A DNA stretch of 64,000 nucleotides, from the NCBI GenBank assembly GCA_025093555.1, contig JAIWNF010000004.1:434001-498000 (forward strand). The letters run 5' to 3'. The stretch comes from Circinella umbellata. Lineage: Eukaryota; Mucoromycota; Mucoromycetes; Mucorales; Lichtheimiaceae. The translations under genes and the position numbers were made by a program. Each line of letters starts with the position of its first letter. Within the stretch, counting starts at the first letter, position 1. This document shows positions 1 to 12,190 of this stretch, piece by piece. Under the pieces are notes generated by a model, which had not been told where the DNA came from, did no database searches, and worked only from the letters and a program-made list of their open reading frames with translations.

Positions 1-893
1 TTAACCTTTTTACTGTCATTGATTATTAGGGGAAAAAAATCAGTATCTGTACAATTCCTTCATCCAAAAAAAAAAATGACGATCTCTCTGTCTATCTAAT
101 TATTTACAAAAGAACTCATTCATGCACATAATGATAAAACGTTAACAAAAAAGCACAGTTTAAATTTTTTTTTTGCTATTGAATAATATATGCAATGTAA
201 ATTCCCATAAAATGCACTCTTCTAACTTTAATAATATCAATAAAGAGTGCTAATGAGTTGTTTAATGTAGATAAGAAAAAGTACCCACATTGTATTCAGT
301 TACTACATAACAACAGGTATTCTAATTATTATCATGATCAAAACAAAAATAAAACGATTCAAAGAAAACGCCAAGAGTCAATTTGTTATTGATAACAAGA
401 TAGTGATAATAATAAACATAATAATAAAAAAAGAGAATCGGGAATTGGGTAACATTTTTGATACTATAAAAAAATTGAAGTAACACGTTGTATGACAAAC
501 CTATTGAATACCGAACCCGACATCTCATGGAAAAAATAGATGTATAAAAATTCCTTTTCCTTTTCTTTTTTCTCTATTATTTTATTTTTTAATACTATTA
601 TTTATTATCATACGAAATAAAAAACAAAAAAAAAGTGTGTGTGCCAACAACAATTTTTTTGGACTTCTTTTATCTTCTTTACCCTTCCTTTTTTATTTTT
701 ATTTTTTTTTACCTTTCTTTTCTCTTCTTTTTTTCGAAGGCATGTATACTTCTTTATGAAGAGAGAAAAAAAAATACCCCCGTTATCCACTATATTGTTA
801 CTACGATTAGATTCATATATTCTCTTTTCAATTCTATAACAACATCATAATTATCATCATCATCCATTATCATTATTATACTATTATATCACA
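1..893. other. AT-rich intergenic stretch at window edge
   Basis: No convincing coding region is seen. The stretch is very AT-rich with many A and T runs. Short open frames here are Phe/Tyr/Lys-rich products of homopolymer tracts. The last ~300 bases are strongly pyrimidine-rich on the + strand and probably hold the promoter and 5' leader of the gene starting at 894. Confidence 0.6.
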
Positions 894-2456
894 ATGCCTA
901 TCACACCTTCAACACTAAAACGAAATCGATCAGCCAGTACATCACAAACAACTACGCCTTCTAGTAGTAAATTATCCCGACTCAAGTCAACTTTAGCTGT
1001 TTTTACAAAGTTTCGTTCTTCATTTAGTAACAATGACAATAATAGAAATGAACCTCCATCTCCTCCTCCATCACCACAACAATCATCACAACGTCAACAA
1101 AGACGACCACGACACAAACGTGATTTAAAAAATCACAATCCTTTTAATCGTTGGTCTCATCATTTTGAACGACGTCGATCGTCCATTGCCAGTAGTTTTT
1201 TCCAATATTTACAACCCCATACCCCACCTTATAATAATGATTCATTAGTTGAACAAAATCGTTATCATAGTGCTAAAAAATCATGTTCACAACCTCGATT
1301 AAATACTTTATTACATGGACACCAACAAGAATATATAAATCAAAATCAAAATGCACAAACTATGCCTAGTCCTTCACCTTCTTCACCATCCCTAGTACCC
1401 CCTTCTTCAATAATTACAACATCTACTCCAACGACAGTAACAACAACTAATAATACTATTCGTCCTTCAGTAACTGTAAAACGAAATAATCATCAACAAC
1501 AACCTTCATCTTCTTCAGCACCTAGTAATAACCCTTCTTCAATATGGTTTGAAGATGAAATTCTATTAGATAATAAAAAGAAATCATCTGTTGTAGTACC
1601 AACAAGTATTTTAGTCAAACGTAATAATACGGATCATAGTAGCACAAGTAGTTGTTGTCTTTTCCCTGAACAACAATCGAAACCAAAACAACAATCATCA
1701 GGAAGACCCCGTAGTCGATCAGCTTCATCCACTTGTCAATCTCGAAGACAACACCATTTACGTCATATTTCATCATCTAACATTACTGTCAATTCAGAAG
1801 ATTTAACAGCTAAAGAATTTGCAGATATGACTGGCATTATTATATGTGATGAAAATGAAGATGAAAATGAATTATCCCATCCAATTGACAATAACAATGA
1901 CAATTTATTCCAAGAACAAGAACAACAAGATGATATGGCATCATATACAGTTGGATCTGAACAAAAGACTTGTTTTAGTAATTGTTCATCAAATCGTCAA
2001 CTTAAAATTTGGGATGCAGAGTTTTGGAATGATCCAATCAATAATAATGTTACAAGTACGAATAGTAGTAGTATAAACAACAATACCAATACTACTGCTA
2101 CCACTGCTACCACTGTAACTACTGTAACTACCGCCTTAATACATCCACCCATGTACGAAGATAATGATAAAGATCATCAGGAACAGCAATCATGTATTTT
2201 CAAGGAATTAAGACAAATGCATTCAACAGAGAATTTATCCAACTGTACAATAAAGAAAGGTCGTTTTGAAATTTGTTTAGAAACTGCAACTAGTAGTGGC
2301 AATGACACTTTGGATGATGATAATAAAAATTCTAAAACATCTGCTATTGGATTAAATGATAATAAAAGTAAAAATAATCAACAACAACAACAACCACTAT
2401 TATTGTTACCACCACCTATTGTTCCTACTATTACTGTAAGTGATGGTGATATTTAA
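894..2456 (+). CDS. Low-complexity Ser/Asn/Gln/Thr-rich protein of unknown function
   Basis: This is an intronless frame of 520 codons that I do not recognise. The first ~110 residues are basic and Ser/Pro-rich (many RS, RR and PPSPPPSP-type segments). The middle is dominated by Asn, Gln, Ser and Thr runs. Three short, less degenerate blocks stand out: one near residue 300 (SEDLTAKEFADMTGIII), one near 365 (LKIWDAEFWNDP), and one near 440-465 (FKELRQMHSTENL followed by IKKGRFEICLE). Such islands within disorder suggest a real protein with short docking segments, perhaps a regulatory or scaffold protein, but no domain is assignable. There is no signal peptide or membrane segment. The start is the first ATG of the frame, right after a pyrimidine-rich leader. 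Length, consistent codon structure and these blocks argue for a real gene; the function is unknown. Confidence 0.75.
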   Translation: MPITPSTLKRNRSASTSQTTTPSSSKLSRLKSTLAVFTKFRSSFSNNDNNRNEPPSPPPSPQQSSQRQQRRPRHKRDLKNHNPFNRWSHHFERRRSSIASSFFQYLQPHTPPYNNDSLVEQNRYHSAKKSCSQPRLNTLLHGHQQEYINQNQNAQTMPSPSPSSPSLVPPSSIITTSTPTTVTTTNNTIRPSVTVKRNNHQQQPSSSSAPSNNPSSIWFEDEILLDNKKKSSVVVPTSILVKRNNTDHSSTSSCCLFPEQQSKPKQQSSGRPRSRSASSTCQSRRQHHLRHISSSNITVNSEDLTAKEFADMTGIIICDENEDENELSHPIDNNNDNLFQEQEQQDDMASYTVGSEQKTCFSNCSSNRQLKIWDAEFWNDPINNNVTSTNSSSINNNTNTTATTATTVTTVTTALIHPPMYEDNDKDHQEQQSCIFKELRQMHSTENLSNCTIKKGRFEICLETATSSGNDTLDDDNKNSKTSAIGLNDNKSKNNQQQQQPLLLLPPPIVPTITVSDGDI

Positions 2457-3204
2457 TAACAAATCTTTTAAATTTATATATCCTTTTTTTACCTCTTATA
2501 TTCCCTTCTATTGTTAACACATTACATATACTCTCTTTATATTGTACATATTTTTCTATTTGTTTTGCTTTTATTATTATTATTATTATCATCCTTTCCA
2601 ATCTTATTAATAGCATATGCATCCTATATTTTTTTGACTTTGATTTTTTTTTTTTGCAAACCACCACAACAATTTTGTAATAAAATCATATTTCTTTTTT
2701 TTTTTGGTTTTAACTTTTATGGATGGTCAATTATATATATATATTACAAGTGTGTGGCAATCATAGAAAGGGGGTCGAGAACACTAATACTATAAAAACC
2801 AAAATAAGGAGAGTATAAAAAAGAGGGGAGGGGAGAATCGTAGAACGATCAAATATATATAAATATAAACACGAGTAATATAGATTACATCAATTCATCT
2901 GTCAGTTTTATACATCCTTCAAAGTGATTAAGAGAGCAATAATAAACTATTATAAAACATTTCATCTTTAATCCTTACTCCTTAAAAGTTTTCTCATTTA
3001 TTTTAATTTATAAATCCGTTTACTTTTTTATCATCCTTCGTTTTTCTTCATTCCTTCTTAATTTACATAACTTTTTACGTTCCCTTTCCTCACTCCTTTC
3101 TACCCAATCCATTCCTTTAATTCATACTATACAAAACAAAAAAAGTTGTAAAGCTGGCTTCGACTCTTTTCTTTTTAATTTAATTTTATTCTTTCCTGTG
3201 TAAT
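2457..3204. other. Intergenic spacer, probable promoter of the Ca2+-ATPase gene
   Basis: AT-rich spacer between two co-oriented genes. It holds T runs, a short AT repeat near 2735 and a C/T-rich stretch from about 3000 to 3200 just before the ATPase start codon. I see no additional gene. Confidence 0.55.
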
Positions 3205-6200
3205 ATGAGCAACGATAATAATCATAATAACAGTCGATATACATCAGCATTGTCTTTACCACCTCCACCACCTTATGAATCCAATACTTCTACCCATCAT
3301 CATTATACTATTCCTACAAGAAATGAAGAAAGAAATGATTTATCGACCGTGTATTATTATTCATCCATTGATATGATTCGAGCTGCTCATTATGACCCAA
3401 AAAACCCATTTGCTTTTACTGCTGAACAATTAAGTAATTTAGTAGAAAAACGAGATTTAAAATTTTTAAATGATGTCGGTGGTGTTTTTGGTATAGCCAA
3501 AGGACTTCATTCACATATGATGCACGGTATTTCTGAAAATGAACGATACCCTTTAAAGACCATTACTTTGAATGATTTAGTATCGGCAGCAGCATCCACA
3601 TGTAATAAAAGTGTAACAAGTGATGACGATGACGAAGAAGACGATGATGACGATGCTATATTGGATGAAGATATGTTGGCTTATTGTAATGTAGAAGATT
3701 ATGAAAAACATCATCACCCTACTCAACAAGAGAATCCTGATAACGCTATGGACGATGAAAAAGAACAAGAAATGCATCGACAAAGAAAATTAGTTTTTGG
3801 AAACAATATATTACCTTGTATTAAACATAAAAGTTTATTTCGATTGATTTGGATCTCACTTCAAGATAAAACTTTGGTAAAATAAATTTTAAAGGGCCCA
3901 AAAAGACTTGGTCTGTTTACAAGGGGGGGGAGGGAGCTAAAGATAATATATAAGAAAACAAGGAGCGTGACTAAATGGAGTATAAAGAAGATGTTTTTTT
4001 TTTGACACATATACAAATTTTGTTATTTTTCAATTAGATACTTTTAATTGTGGCAGCCATTGTTTCATTAACAGTTGGTATTTATGAAGATTTAACAATT
4101 ATTGAATACGATAATGATGGAAATCAAATTCCTGGTGTAAAATGGGTTGAAGGAGTAGCTATTTTATTAGCTATTGTATTAGTTGTTCTTGTTGGTAGTT
4201 TAAATGATTATCAAAAAGAAAAACAATTTCGACGATTGAATGCACAAAAAGAACATCGATTAATTGATGTAAGTAACCTTCTCTCTTCCAAAAAAAAAAA
4301 GAAAATACCATTCCAAACAACTTATCATAAAAATAAAAATAAACTATTTTTCTTATAGGTTATTCGATCAGGTCAAGTTCAAACTATATCTATTTATGAT
4401 ATTCATGTTGGTGATGTTCTTCGTCTTATTCCTGGTGATATTATAGCTGCGGATGGTGTTTTTATTCAAGGTAGTAATGTTCGATGTGATGAATCTGCAA
4501 CTACTGGTGAATCAGATGCTGTTCGTAAAGCGCGTGTTCAAGAATGTATTGCATGGTCTACTTTAAATTTTACAAATAATCAACAACAACAAAAGTCAAC
4601 TACTGTCATCCCATCCTCATCCAATAATAATAACCATAACAGAACCAGTCATGGTAGCCACAATAATAATAATAATAATAATAATGACTTACTAATGGAC
4701 TTGGATTCATGTCCTGATCCTTTTCTTATTTCTGGATCCAAAATTATTGAAGGAGAAGGTACTTATATGGTCACTTCCGTGGGTGTTCATTCCTGTCATG
4801 GTAAAATCATGTTATCTATGCGTACACCCGATGATCAAACACCATTACAACAAAAATTAAATATTTTGGCTGGAAATATTGCAAAATTTGGTGTATCGGC
4901 TGCTGGTGTCGTTTTCATTATTTTGCTTGTGCGATGTATCATATCTTATTCATCAGATGTGTCACCTCCCATGACAGCAACTTCTGTGGTAGCACAAATT
5001 ATGCATATTTTAATTACGGCTGTCACAGTAGTCGTTGTGGCTGTACCTGAAGGATTACCACTTGCTGTCACTTTGGGTAAATAAACAAGAAACACATATT
5101 TACAAACAAAAACGAAATTATCTTTTTCATAAATATTTGACATTAATGATTATTATTATTATTTATTATTTAGCATTGGCCTATGCTACACAACGAATGC
5201 TCAAAGATAATAATCTTGTACGAGTATTAGCAGCCTGTGAAACCATGGGTAATGCTACTACCATTTGTTCTGATAAAACAGGTACATTAACACAAAACAC
5301 AATGGCTGTTGTCGCTGGTACTTTTGGATCTTCTTTTCGATTTTTACGAGAACCACCAGCATCACGAGGAGATTTAATTGATCTTCCATCCATTCGTTAC
5401 AAGCTTCCTTTACCTGTTCGTAATTTTATCAATCAGGCCATGGCACTTAATTCTACAGTTTACATGAGTACCAATACAGCTGGAGAACAAACATTAATGG
5501 GTAACAAGACCGAAATGGCTATTCATCATTTCGCACAAGATTGGATGCAATGTGAACCTTTTGAATTGTTACGTACCTGTTGGGCAGTTGAACATGTTTA
5601 TTCTTTTAGTTCAACACGAAAAGCCATGGCTACAGTGATTCGTATTCCTACTTTAGACGAATATACAAAAAAGGAGCGTATTATTTATCGATTGCATATT
5701 AAGGGTGCATCTGAAATGCTATTGAATTGTTGTGACAGTATTATATCGATGCATGCACAATCGTATGAACGATTCGATGGAATTCAAGATGGAAATACAT
5801 ATGATATTGAAACAAGAGTCATGACAGATGCTAATCACACACGAATGACCAAAATTATTTCAAGTTATGCTACACGATGTCTTCGTACACTTGCTATTTG
5901 TTACCGTGATTTTGATAGTTGGCCACCCCCTCAAAGTCAAAAATTGGAAGATATATTAAATGAAGGCAAATTAACCCTGTTGGGAATTATTGGCATTGAA
6001 GATCCATTGAGACCTGGTGTGAAATCCGCTGTGGCAGCATGTCAACGTGCAGGTGTTTGTGTACGTATGGTAACAGGCGATAATATGTTGACAGCCAAAA
6101 GTATTGCGCGCCAATGTGGTATTTATACTCCAGGAGGAAAAACATTGGATGGACCTACGTTTCGTCAATTAACGAATGTGGAACGACAAAAAATATTACC

Positions 6201-7305
6201 TGATTTACAAGTATTGGCACGATCAAGTCCAGAAGATAAACGATTACTAGTACAAAGTTTACGTGAATTAGGTGATATAGTAGCTGTAACAGGAGATGGT
6301 ACAAATGATGGACCCGCATTAAAAGCAGCAGATGTTGGATTCTCTATGGGATTGGGTACCGAAGTAGCCAAAGAAGCTTCCTCTATTATTTTAATGGATG
6401 ATAATTTTGCAAGTATTGTACGTGCCATTTCGTGGGGTCGATGTGTCAATGATTCAGTCAAAAAGTTTTTACAGTTTCAATTGACTGTTAATATTACAGC
6501 GGTGGCCTTGACATTGGTATCGGCAATAGTAGAAAGCAAGTCCGTCTTATCAGCTGTTCAATTACTTTGGGTCAACCTTATTATGGATACATTTGCTGCA
6601 TTGGCTTTGGCAACGGATCCACCTACACCTCAATTATTAGAACGATTACCAGAAGCACGTACAGCACCCTTGATTCATGCATCCATGTGGAAAATGATTT
6701 GTGGACAAAGCATTTATCAAATCACTGTCATTTTATCTCTCATGTATACTGATATGCTTCATTTAGATGATGCCACCTTGGAAACTGTTATTTTCACTGC
6801 TTTTGTTTTTTGTCAAATCTTTAATGAAGTCAAGTTAGTATTATATATATATATATATTCTAATTTTTTTTTTTTTGATTTATGGGAACTAATAATCGAT
6901 TTTTTTTATTATAGTTCAAGACGTATTGATAATAGATTTAATATATTCAAAGGAATTACAAAGAACAAGATATTTATATTAATTTTCTTTATCACACTAT
7001 TGGGTCAATTTATCATTGTCGAATGTGGAGGATCTGCGTTACAAACAGTTCCACTTAGTATTAAACATTGGGGTGTTTGTCTCTTTATTGGTGTCATGTC
7101 ATTACCTATTGGTGGTCTTATACGAATAATTCCTGATGATTTATTTTTTTCAAATACATACTCTGTTTATTATCATCCAGGGAATAATACCTCACGCCGT
7201 CTACCCGTGATTCCTCCTCGTGATGATGATGTGGATGAAAGATTAGCATGGCATGCAGTACCAAGACAACAAGACTATGATCTTTATGACTTTGAAAAGA
7301 AATAG
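3205..7305 (+). CDS. PMC1: PMC1-like P-type Ca2+-transporting ATPase (P2B), 5 exons
   Basis: My model joins 3205-3876, 4038-4268, 4359-5076, 5174-6833 and 6915-7305, all GT-AG, giving 1223 aa. P2B ATPases pump Ca2+ out of the cytosol, in fungi usually into the vacuole. Signatures in order are TGES of the actuator domain (about residue 350), the PEGLPLAVTL segment of M4, the phosphorylation loop CSDKTGTLTQN (phospho-Asp about D574), KGASE of the nucleotide domain, GDGTNDGPALK (about 914) and the C-terminal transmembrane bundle with QIFNEVNSRRID. The length is close to that of yeast Pmc1. The N-terminus is long and disordered, with a run of Asp/Glu at about residues 139-155. Exon 3 carries an Asn/His/Ser-rich insert just after TGES. 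Intron 4 can be read straight through, but joining 6833 to 6915 restores the conserved NSRRID junction. The family call is secure; the PMC1 name and vacuolar location are inferred. Confidence 0.93.
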
Positions 7306-8337
7306 AATCCCATCATTCGTTTATAAAACTAATAAACAAAGCTTCCTTTGAATATTTTTGATTTGTTACGTATTATTATACAAACAAGATAATAGATTGT
7401 TCCTTCTTTTGTTCTTATTTGTTTTTACATAAATATTTATATGAATGTTATTTTGTTCCTTTACGTATCAAATATCATACGCAGATTAGTTGTTAAAGAA
7501 GAGGTCAAGGTAACCATGGAAATGAACAATGACAAAGTATTTATAATAATTTTAACTGATATATTGAAAAGAGAACCATCCCCATCTTTTTTTTTTATCA
7601 AAAAATATTACGTATTATTATTTTACTATGTCATGGTGATGATAAATGAATTTACTTTATTCTATCCAAGATAGTATGACTCAGATTCACAGAGGGAAAG
7701 GAGACATACAAAATAATGTTTAATATATAAACAATAATAGGAATAATTAATTCGGGGATGGGATTAAGTATGTAAGACAAGAAGAGATCGGAAGCAAAAA
7801 AGAGATGAATGTTTTTAACTCATACAAAAAGAGTAAACGTCTTTTATACAGATAATCCCCCATTTATGCAATTCTTTACAAAGAGTAATCCCTTTTATTG
7901 TCTTTTAGTTAAAATTGATCGTGATTGGATTTGTTTTTGATTTTTTGAGTAAAATAAAAAGAAACTGAAACCGACTATTTTTTTTAACCAATCAAAAAAT
8001 ATATGAAAAAAGAATGAATAAATAAATAAATAGAAGAACAGGTCATAATACTAATAGTAATAATAATAGTAAATTGTGATAATCAGTCTTTAAACGGTTC
8101 TTTCTCTCTCTCCTTTATCTTTTACATAACAATAATTTTTTTGGGTGAGAAAAAAAAAACCACAATATCAATCACAACATAAAAATAAAAAATTTTGGAC
8201 TACGTCACAAAAAAAAAAAAAAATATCGACGTAGAAAGACCAGTTTTTCCTCCCCCAATCAGTTTAACTCCTAATTTTCCTTTTTTTTCTTTTTTTTTTC
8301 TTCTTCTAATTACAACAAGAGAAGTAAAAGTTACTAC
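7306..8337. other. Intergenic spacer between Ca2+-ATPase and Argonaute
   Basis: About 1 kb without a supported gene. A 77-codon open frame at 7441-7674 has hydrophobic, homopolymer-derived composition and no recognisable domain. The right part probably contains the Argonaute promoter. Confidence 0.55.
8276..8307 (+). promoter_or_regulatory. Pyrimidine-rich leader just upstream of Argonaute
   Basis: A nearly pure C/T tract ends about 30 bases before the start codon. Such tracts are common in front of well-expressed fungal genes and may mark the core promoter or 5' UTR. This is inferred from composition and position only. Confidence 0.3.
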
Positions 8338-11300
8338 ATGGCTACTTCATTAACTCAATTCGTTTTACGACCTGGTACTGGTAAAACCGGTAAACCAACC
8401 CGTGTACGTTCTAATTTCTTTGAGGTTACCTCATTCCCTACTGGTAATATTCATCATTATGATGTTACCATTGATCCTCCAAGTGCTCCACCAGCATTAT
8501 ATCGTAAAGTTTGGAAAGCTTTTGAAGATCAAGATGGTCAAGGTATCTTAAAGGGTATCAAGGCTGTTTTTGATGGTCGTAAAAATGCCTTTTCTCCTAA
8601 AGCTTTAGATCTTGGTGAAGAAGGTGCTAAAGCTTATGAGGTATGTTTTCAATATTATTAAAATTTCCTTTTTTTTTTTCCTTTTCCTTTTCCTTTTCCT
8701 TTTTATTTATTTTTATTTTTTCAATCAATTTGAAAATGAATATCCCCCCTTAAAAAAACACGTATTTTTGACTGATTGATTTATCTTTATATATATATAT
8801 ATATAAATATTTACATTTATAGGTTCAGTTGATGGATGCTGAAGCTCAATCAAAGCGCGCTGGTGGTGGTGAATTCACTATTCGTATCAAGAAAGCTGGT
8901 GAAATCAACATGGAAGAACTTAACCGTTTCTTAACCGGTCAAAACTCTTCTTCCAACAATGTCTTGACAGGTTAGTAATATTTTTCTTTATAAAAAATAA
9001 ACTGAAGATAAATTAAAAAAAAAAAAACTTTTATTAAACAACAAATCACGTTATATTATAGCTATCATGTTCTTGGATATTCTTATCCGTCATGTTCCTA
9101 GTACTATGCATGCTACTGTAGGTCGTTCTTTCTTTACTCCCGCTGAAAAGCGCCCTCTTCCAGGTGGTGCCGAAGTATGGCAAGGTTATTACCAATCAGC
9201 TCGTCCTGGTGTGGGTAAGTTATCCCGTGTAATTTTTTTTTTTACTCTCTATAAAAGATGGTTTTTTGTTATGTTTGATTATTCTGACATTACGCGTATA
9301 CCCAATCAAATGGATTGTGCAACCATAAATACAAAAACCCTTTCTTCTTTATCTCCTCTCCTAAATATACTTTAAAACGCGTGTTTTTTTTGAACTAAAT
9401 AAGTTAAAATTTAAACAAAAATGTAATCTATAGGTAAGATGTACATTAACTTGGATGTTTCTGCTACTGCTTTCCATGAAGCCGGTCGTCTTCCTGATTT
9501 GGTTGCCAAGTATCTTGGTCGTCGTTCCATTGATGAATTGCGTCGTGGTATTTCTGAACGTGACATCAAGAAACTTGAAAAACAACTCAAGGGTTTGAAG
9601 ATTCAAATCACTCATCGTGGTGATAACAAGCGTCGTTACAAGGTTACCAAACTTACTCCCAGCCCTGCTGAACGTACTAACTTCAAGGATCAAGATGGTA
9701 ATGAAATGTCTGTTGCTCAATACTTTGGCAAGACATACAACATGCGTTTGGCTTTCCCCTTCTTGCCTTGTATTGTTGTTAAGCGTGACATCTTCTTACC
9801 TATGGAAGTGTGTGAATTGGTACCCGGTCAACGTTTGACTAAGAAATTGAACGAAAAGCAAACTGCTGATATGATCAAATTCACTTGTCAAAAGCCTAAT
9901 GTTCGTGCTAATAAGATTAAGCAAGGTCTTGATTTATTGCAATACCGTAACAACCCTTACTTGCAACAATGCAACATGACTGTTAAGCCTGAAATGGCTG
10001 TTGTCAATGCACGCGTCCTTCCTACACCTCAAATTTCTTACAATGGTTCCACTCCTGATGGTACCTTTGCTCCTCAAGGTGGTGCTTGGAATTTACGTGG
10101 CAAGAAACTTGCTCAAGGTGCTGTTCTTGGCTCATGGTCTGTTGTTAACTTTGCTTCTCAAGTACCTATGCCTGCCATTCAACGTTTCGTCCGTGAACTT
10201 TGTCAAACTTTCATTGATACTGGTTTGGTAAGTTATTTATTTATTTATTTGTTGTTGTTTTTGTTTTTTCAGCAAACGGTTTTATTAATTTTTTTTTCTT
10301 ATATTTATTTATAGAATGTTGTTAACCGTCAACCTCCTATCACAATGGCTGATCCTCAAGGCAACATTGATCGTACTTTGAAGGAAGCTTGGTTGAAGGC
10401 TGGTAATGCTGCCAAGGCTAACCCTCAACTTATTTTCTGTATTCTTCCAAATACTGGTGTTCCTCTTTACGCCGAAATCAAACGTATTTCTGATACAGGT
10501 AAAGTATATATATATATATACATATATAATTTTTTTCGTTATAGGAAAACAATAGTCATTAGAACAATGAAATATTTTATACTCAATGAAATCTATTTTA
10601 TTTCATACGCGTTTATTTATTAGTTATTGGTATTCCTACACAATGTGTTCAATCCAAGCATATTGCTGATGCCAAGAAACAATATTGTGCTAACGTCTGT
10701 TTGAAGGTTAACATGAAGTTGGGTGGTATGAACTTGTTCTTGTCACCTCCTCAAATTCCTTTCATCTCTTCTCGCCCTACTATTATTTTGGGTGCTGATG
10801 TAACTCATCCTTCTCCTGGTGATATGAATCGTCCTTCAGTTGCCGCTGTTACTGCCAGTATGGATGCTCGTGCATCTCGTTATGCTAGTGCTATTCGTGT
10901 CCAAGCTAACCGAACTGAAATTATTGCTGATTTGGGAAGCATGGTCAAGGAACTTCTCAAGAGTTTCTATCAATCATGTGGACAAAAACCTGAACGTATC
11001 TTGTTCTATCGTGATGGTGTATCTGAAGGTCAATTCCAAGAAGTTCAAACCCGTGAAGTTCAACAAATTCGTGATGCATGCTTAACTCTTGATAAGTCAT
11101 ACCGTCCTACCATTACATTTGTTGTTGTTCAAAAGCGTCATCATGCTCGTTTCTTCCCTATGGAACCCAGAGATGCTGACCGATCTGGCAACTGTCAACC
11201 CGGTACTGTCGTTGACAGTGGTATTGTTCATCCCTTCGAATTCGATTTCTATTTGCAATCACATGCTGGTCTCCAAGGTACTTCACGTCCTACCCATTAT

Positions 11301-11573
11301 CACGTTCTTCATGATGATAACAACTTCACTCCGGATCAACTTCAAGAGTTGACTTACCGTTTGTGTTACATTTACGGACGTGCCACCCGTGCTGTTTCTA
11401 TCGTGCCCCCTGCTTACTATGCTGATTTGGTTGCTGCTCGTGCTCGTTTCCATCGTCGTGGTGAAAACTGGTCTGATACTGAAGCCACTTCTGAATCCAT
11501 GAACCCTGATGAACAAATGGCTTCCTTTGCTGTTGTCAAGCCTGAACTTCAAAAGGTCATGTACTATATGTAA
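8338..11573 (+). CDS. ago1: Argonaute, slicer-type RNA-silencing effector, 6 exons
   Basis: Exons are 8338-8640, 8823-8970, 9062-9214, 9434-10227, 10315-10498 and 10624-11573, giving 843 aa. Argonautes bind small RNAs and silence matching transcripts. The order N domain, linker, PAZ, MID and PIWI is clear: GYYQSARPG and NLDVSATAFH lead into PAZ, and PIWI starts near ILGADVTHPSPG. The four slicer residues appear present: Asp at about 586 (GADVTHP), Glu at about 626 (RTEII), Asp at about 658 (FYRDGVSEGQF) and His in the RPTHYHVL segment near 752-754. Cleavage activity is therefore expected. Unlike many animal and plant AGO proteins there is no long Gly/Arg- or Gln-rich N-terminal extension. Its codons are less AT-rich than those of most neighbours and rich in GTC/ACC/AAG types, which suggests good expression. 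I cannot tell which Argonaute paralogue of the organism this is. Confidence 0.96.
8672..8702 (+). repeat. ago1: Short CCTTTT tandem repeat in Argonaute intron 1
   Basis: About four to five copies of the hexamer CCTTTT lie near the 5' end of the first intron. The repeat is a polypyrimidine microsatellite and is likely length-variable. No function is claimed. Confidence 0.6.
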
Positions 11574-12190
11574 AAAAAAAAGAAACACACACACACACAT
11601 ATATATACATAAAGTATCAAAAAATAATGTTTCTTCTTTCTTCTCTCTCTCTCCTTATAACAAACCAAAAGTCTTTTTCCTTTCTTTGCATAATCACATA
11701 ATTTTTTTTACGAACGCATTCAAAAAATCAAGTAACACATCTTCCTTCCCCCCCTTTTTCTTTTATCTTTAGTTCAGTTTTTTACAATGTGTTTTTTTTT
11801 TCTTTATATCCCCTCTTCTTTTTTTCTATACGAAATAACAAAAACAACTTATCAAAAAAAAAAAAAGTCCAAAGTTGAGATTTGTTTTACTTGATTTGTC
11901 TGCATAATGAAAAGATTTATGCAACGTCTCTTTTTCTTTTCTTACCATTTTATAAATACGGAATTCAAAAAGTTTATTTTTATTTTTGGAATTCCTCAGT
12001 TTGGTACATAATTTATCAATTTGTTGTCAAAAAAAAATTGAAGTGATATATTATTATTATGAAATGTGTTTTACATGCAAATTTTATGATTATGAATGAG
12101 AGGGGGGGTGGGTTGGATTAGGTGAACGAGATTGGGGACCGTATATTATGTAGTATATATATAGAGTGATAAATGTTTTGATTGATTTTT
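11574..12190. other. Convergent intergenic region downstream of Argonaute
   Basis: This spacer lies between the 3' ends of Argonaute (+) and the small basic protein gene (-). It is composed of CT-rich and A/T-rich low-complexity DNA with a short CA repeat at about 11585-11600. It probably holds both 3' UTRs. No gene is seen. Confidence 0.55.

Noticed and set aside
3120..3204. Possible Crz1 response element (GGCT core) before the Ca2+-ATPase
   Set aside because: Only a 4-base core match (TGGCTTC); too weak to report as a site.
6834..6914. In-frame read-through of the last Ca2+-ATPase intron
   Set aside because: The retained segment is Phe/Tyr/Ile low complexity, and splicing restores the conserved NSRRID sequence.
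7441..7674. 77-codon open frame downstream of the Ca2+-ATPase
   Set aside because: Low-complexity hydrophobic composition, no similarity to known families and no supporting context.
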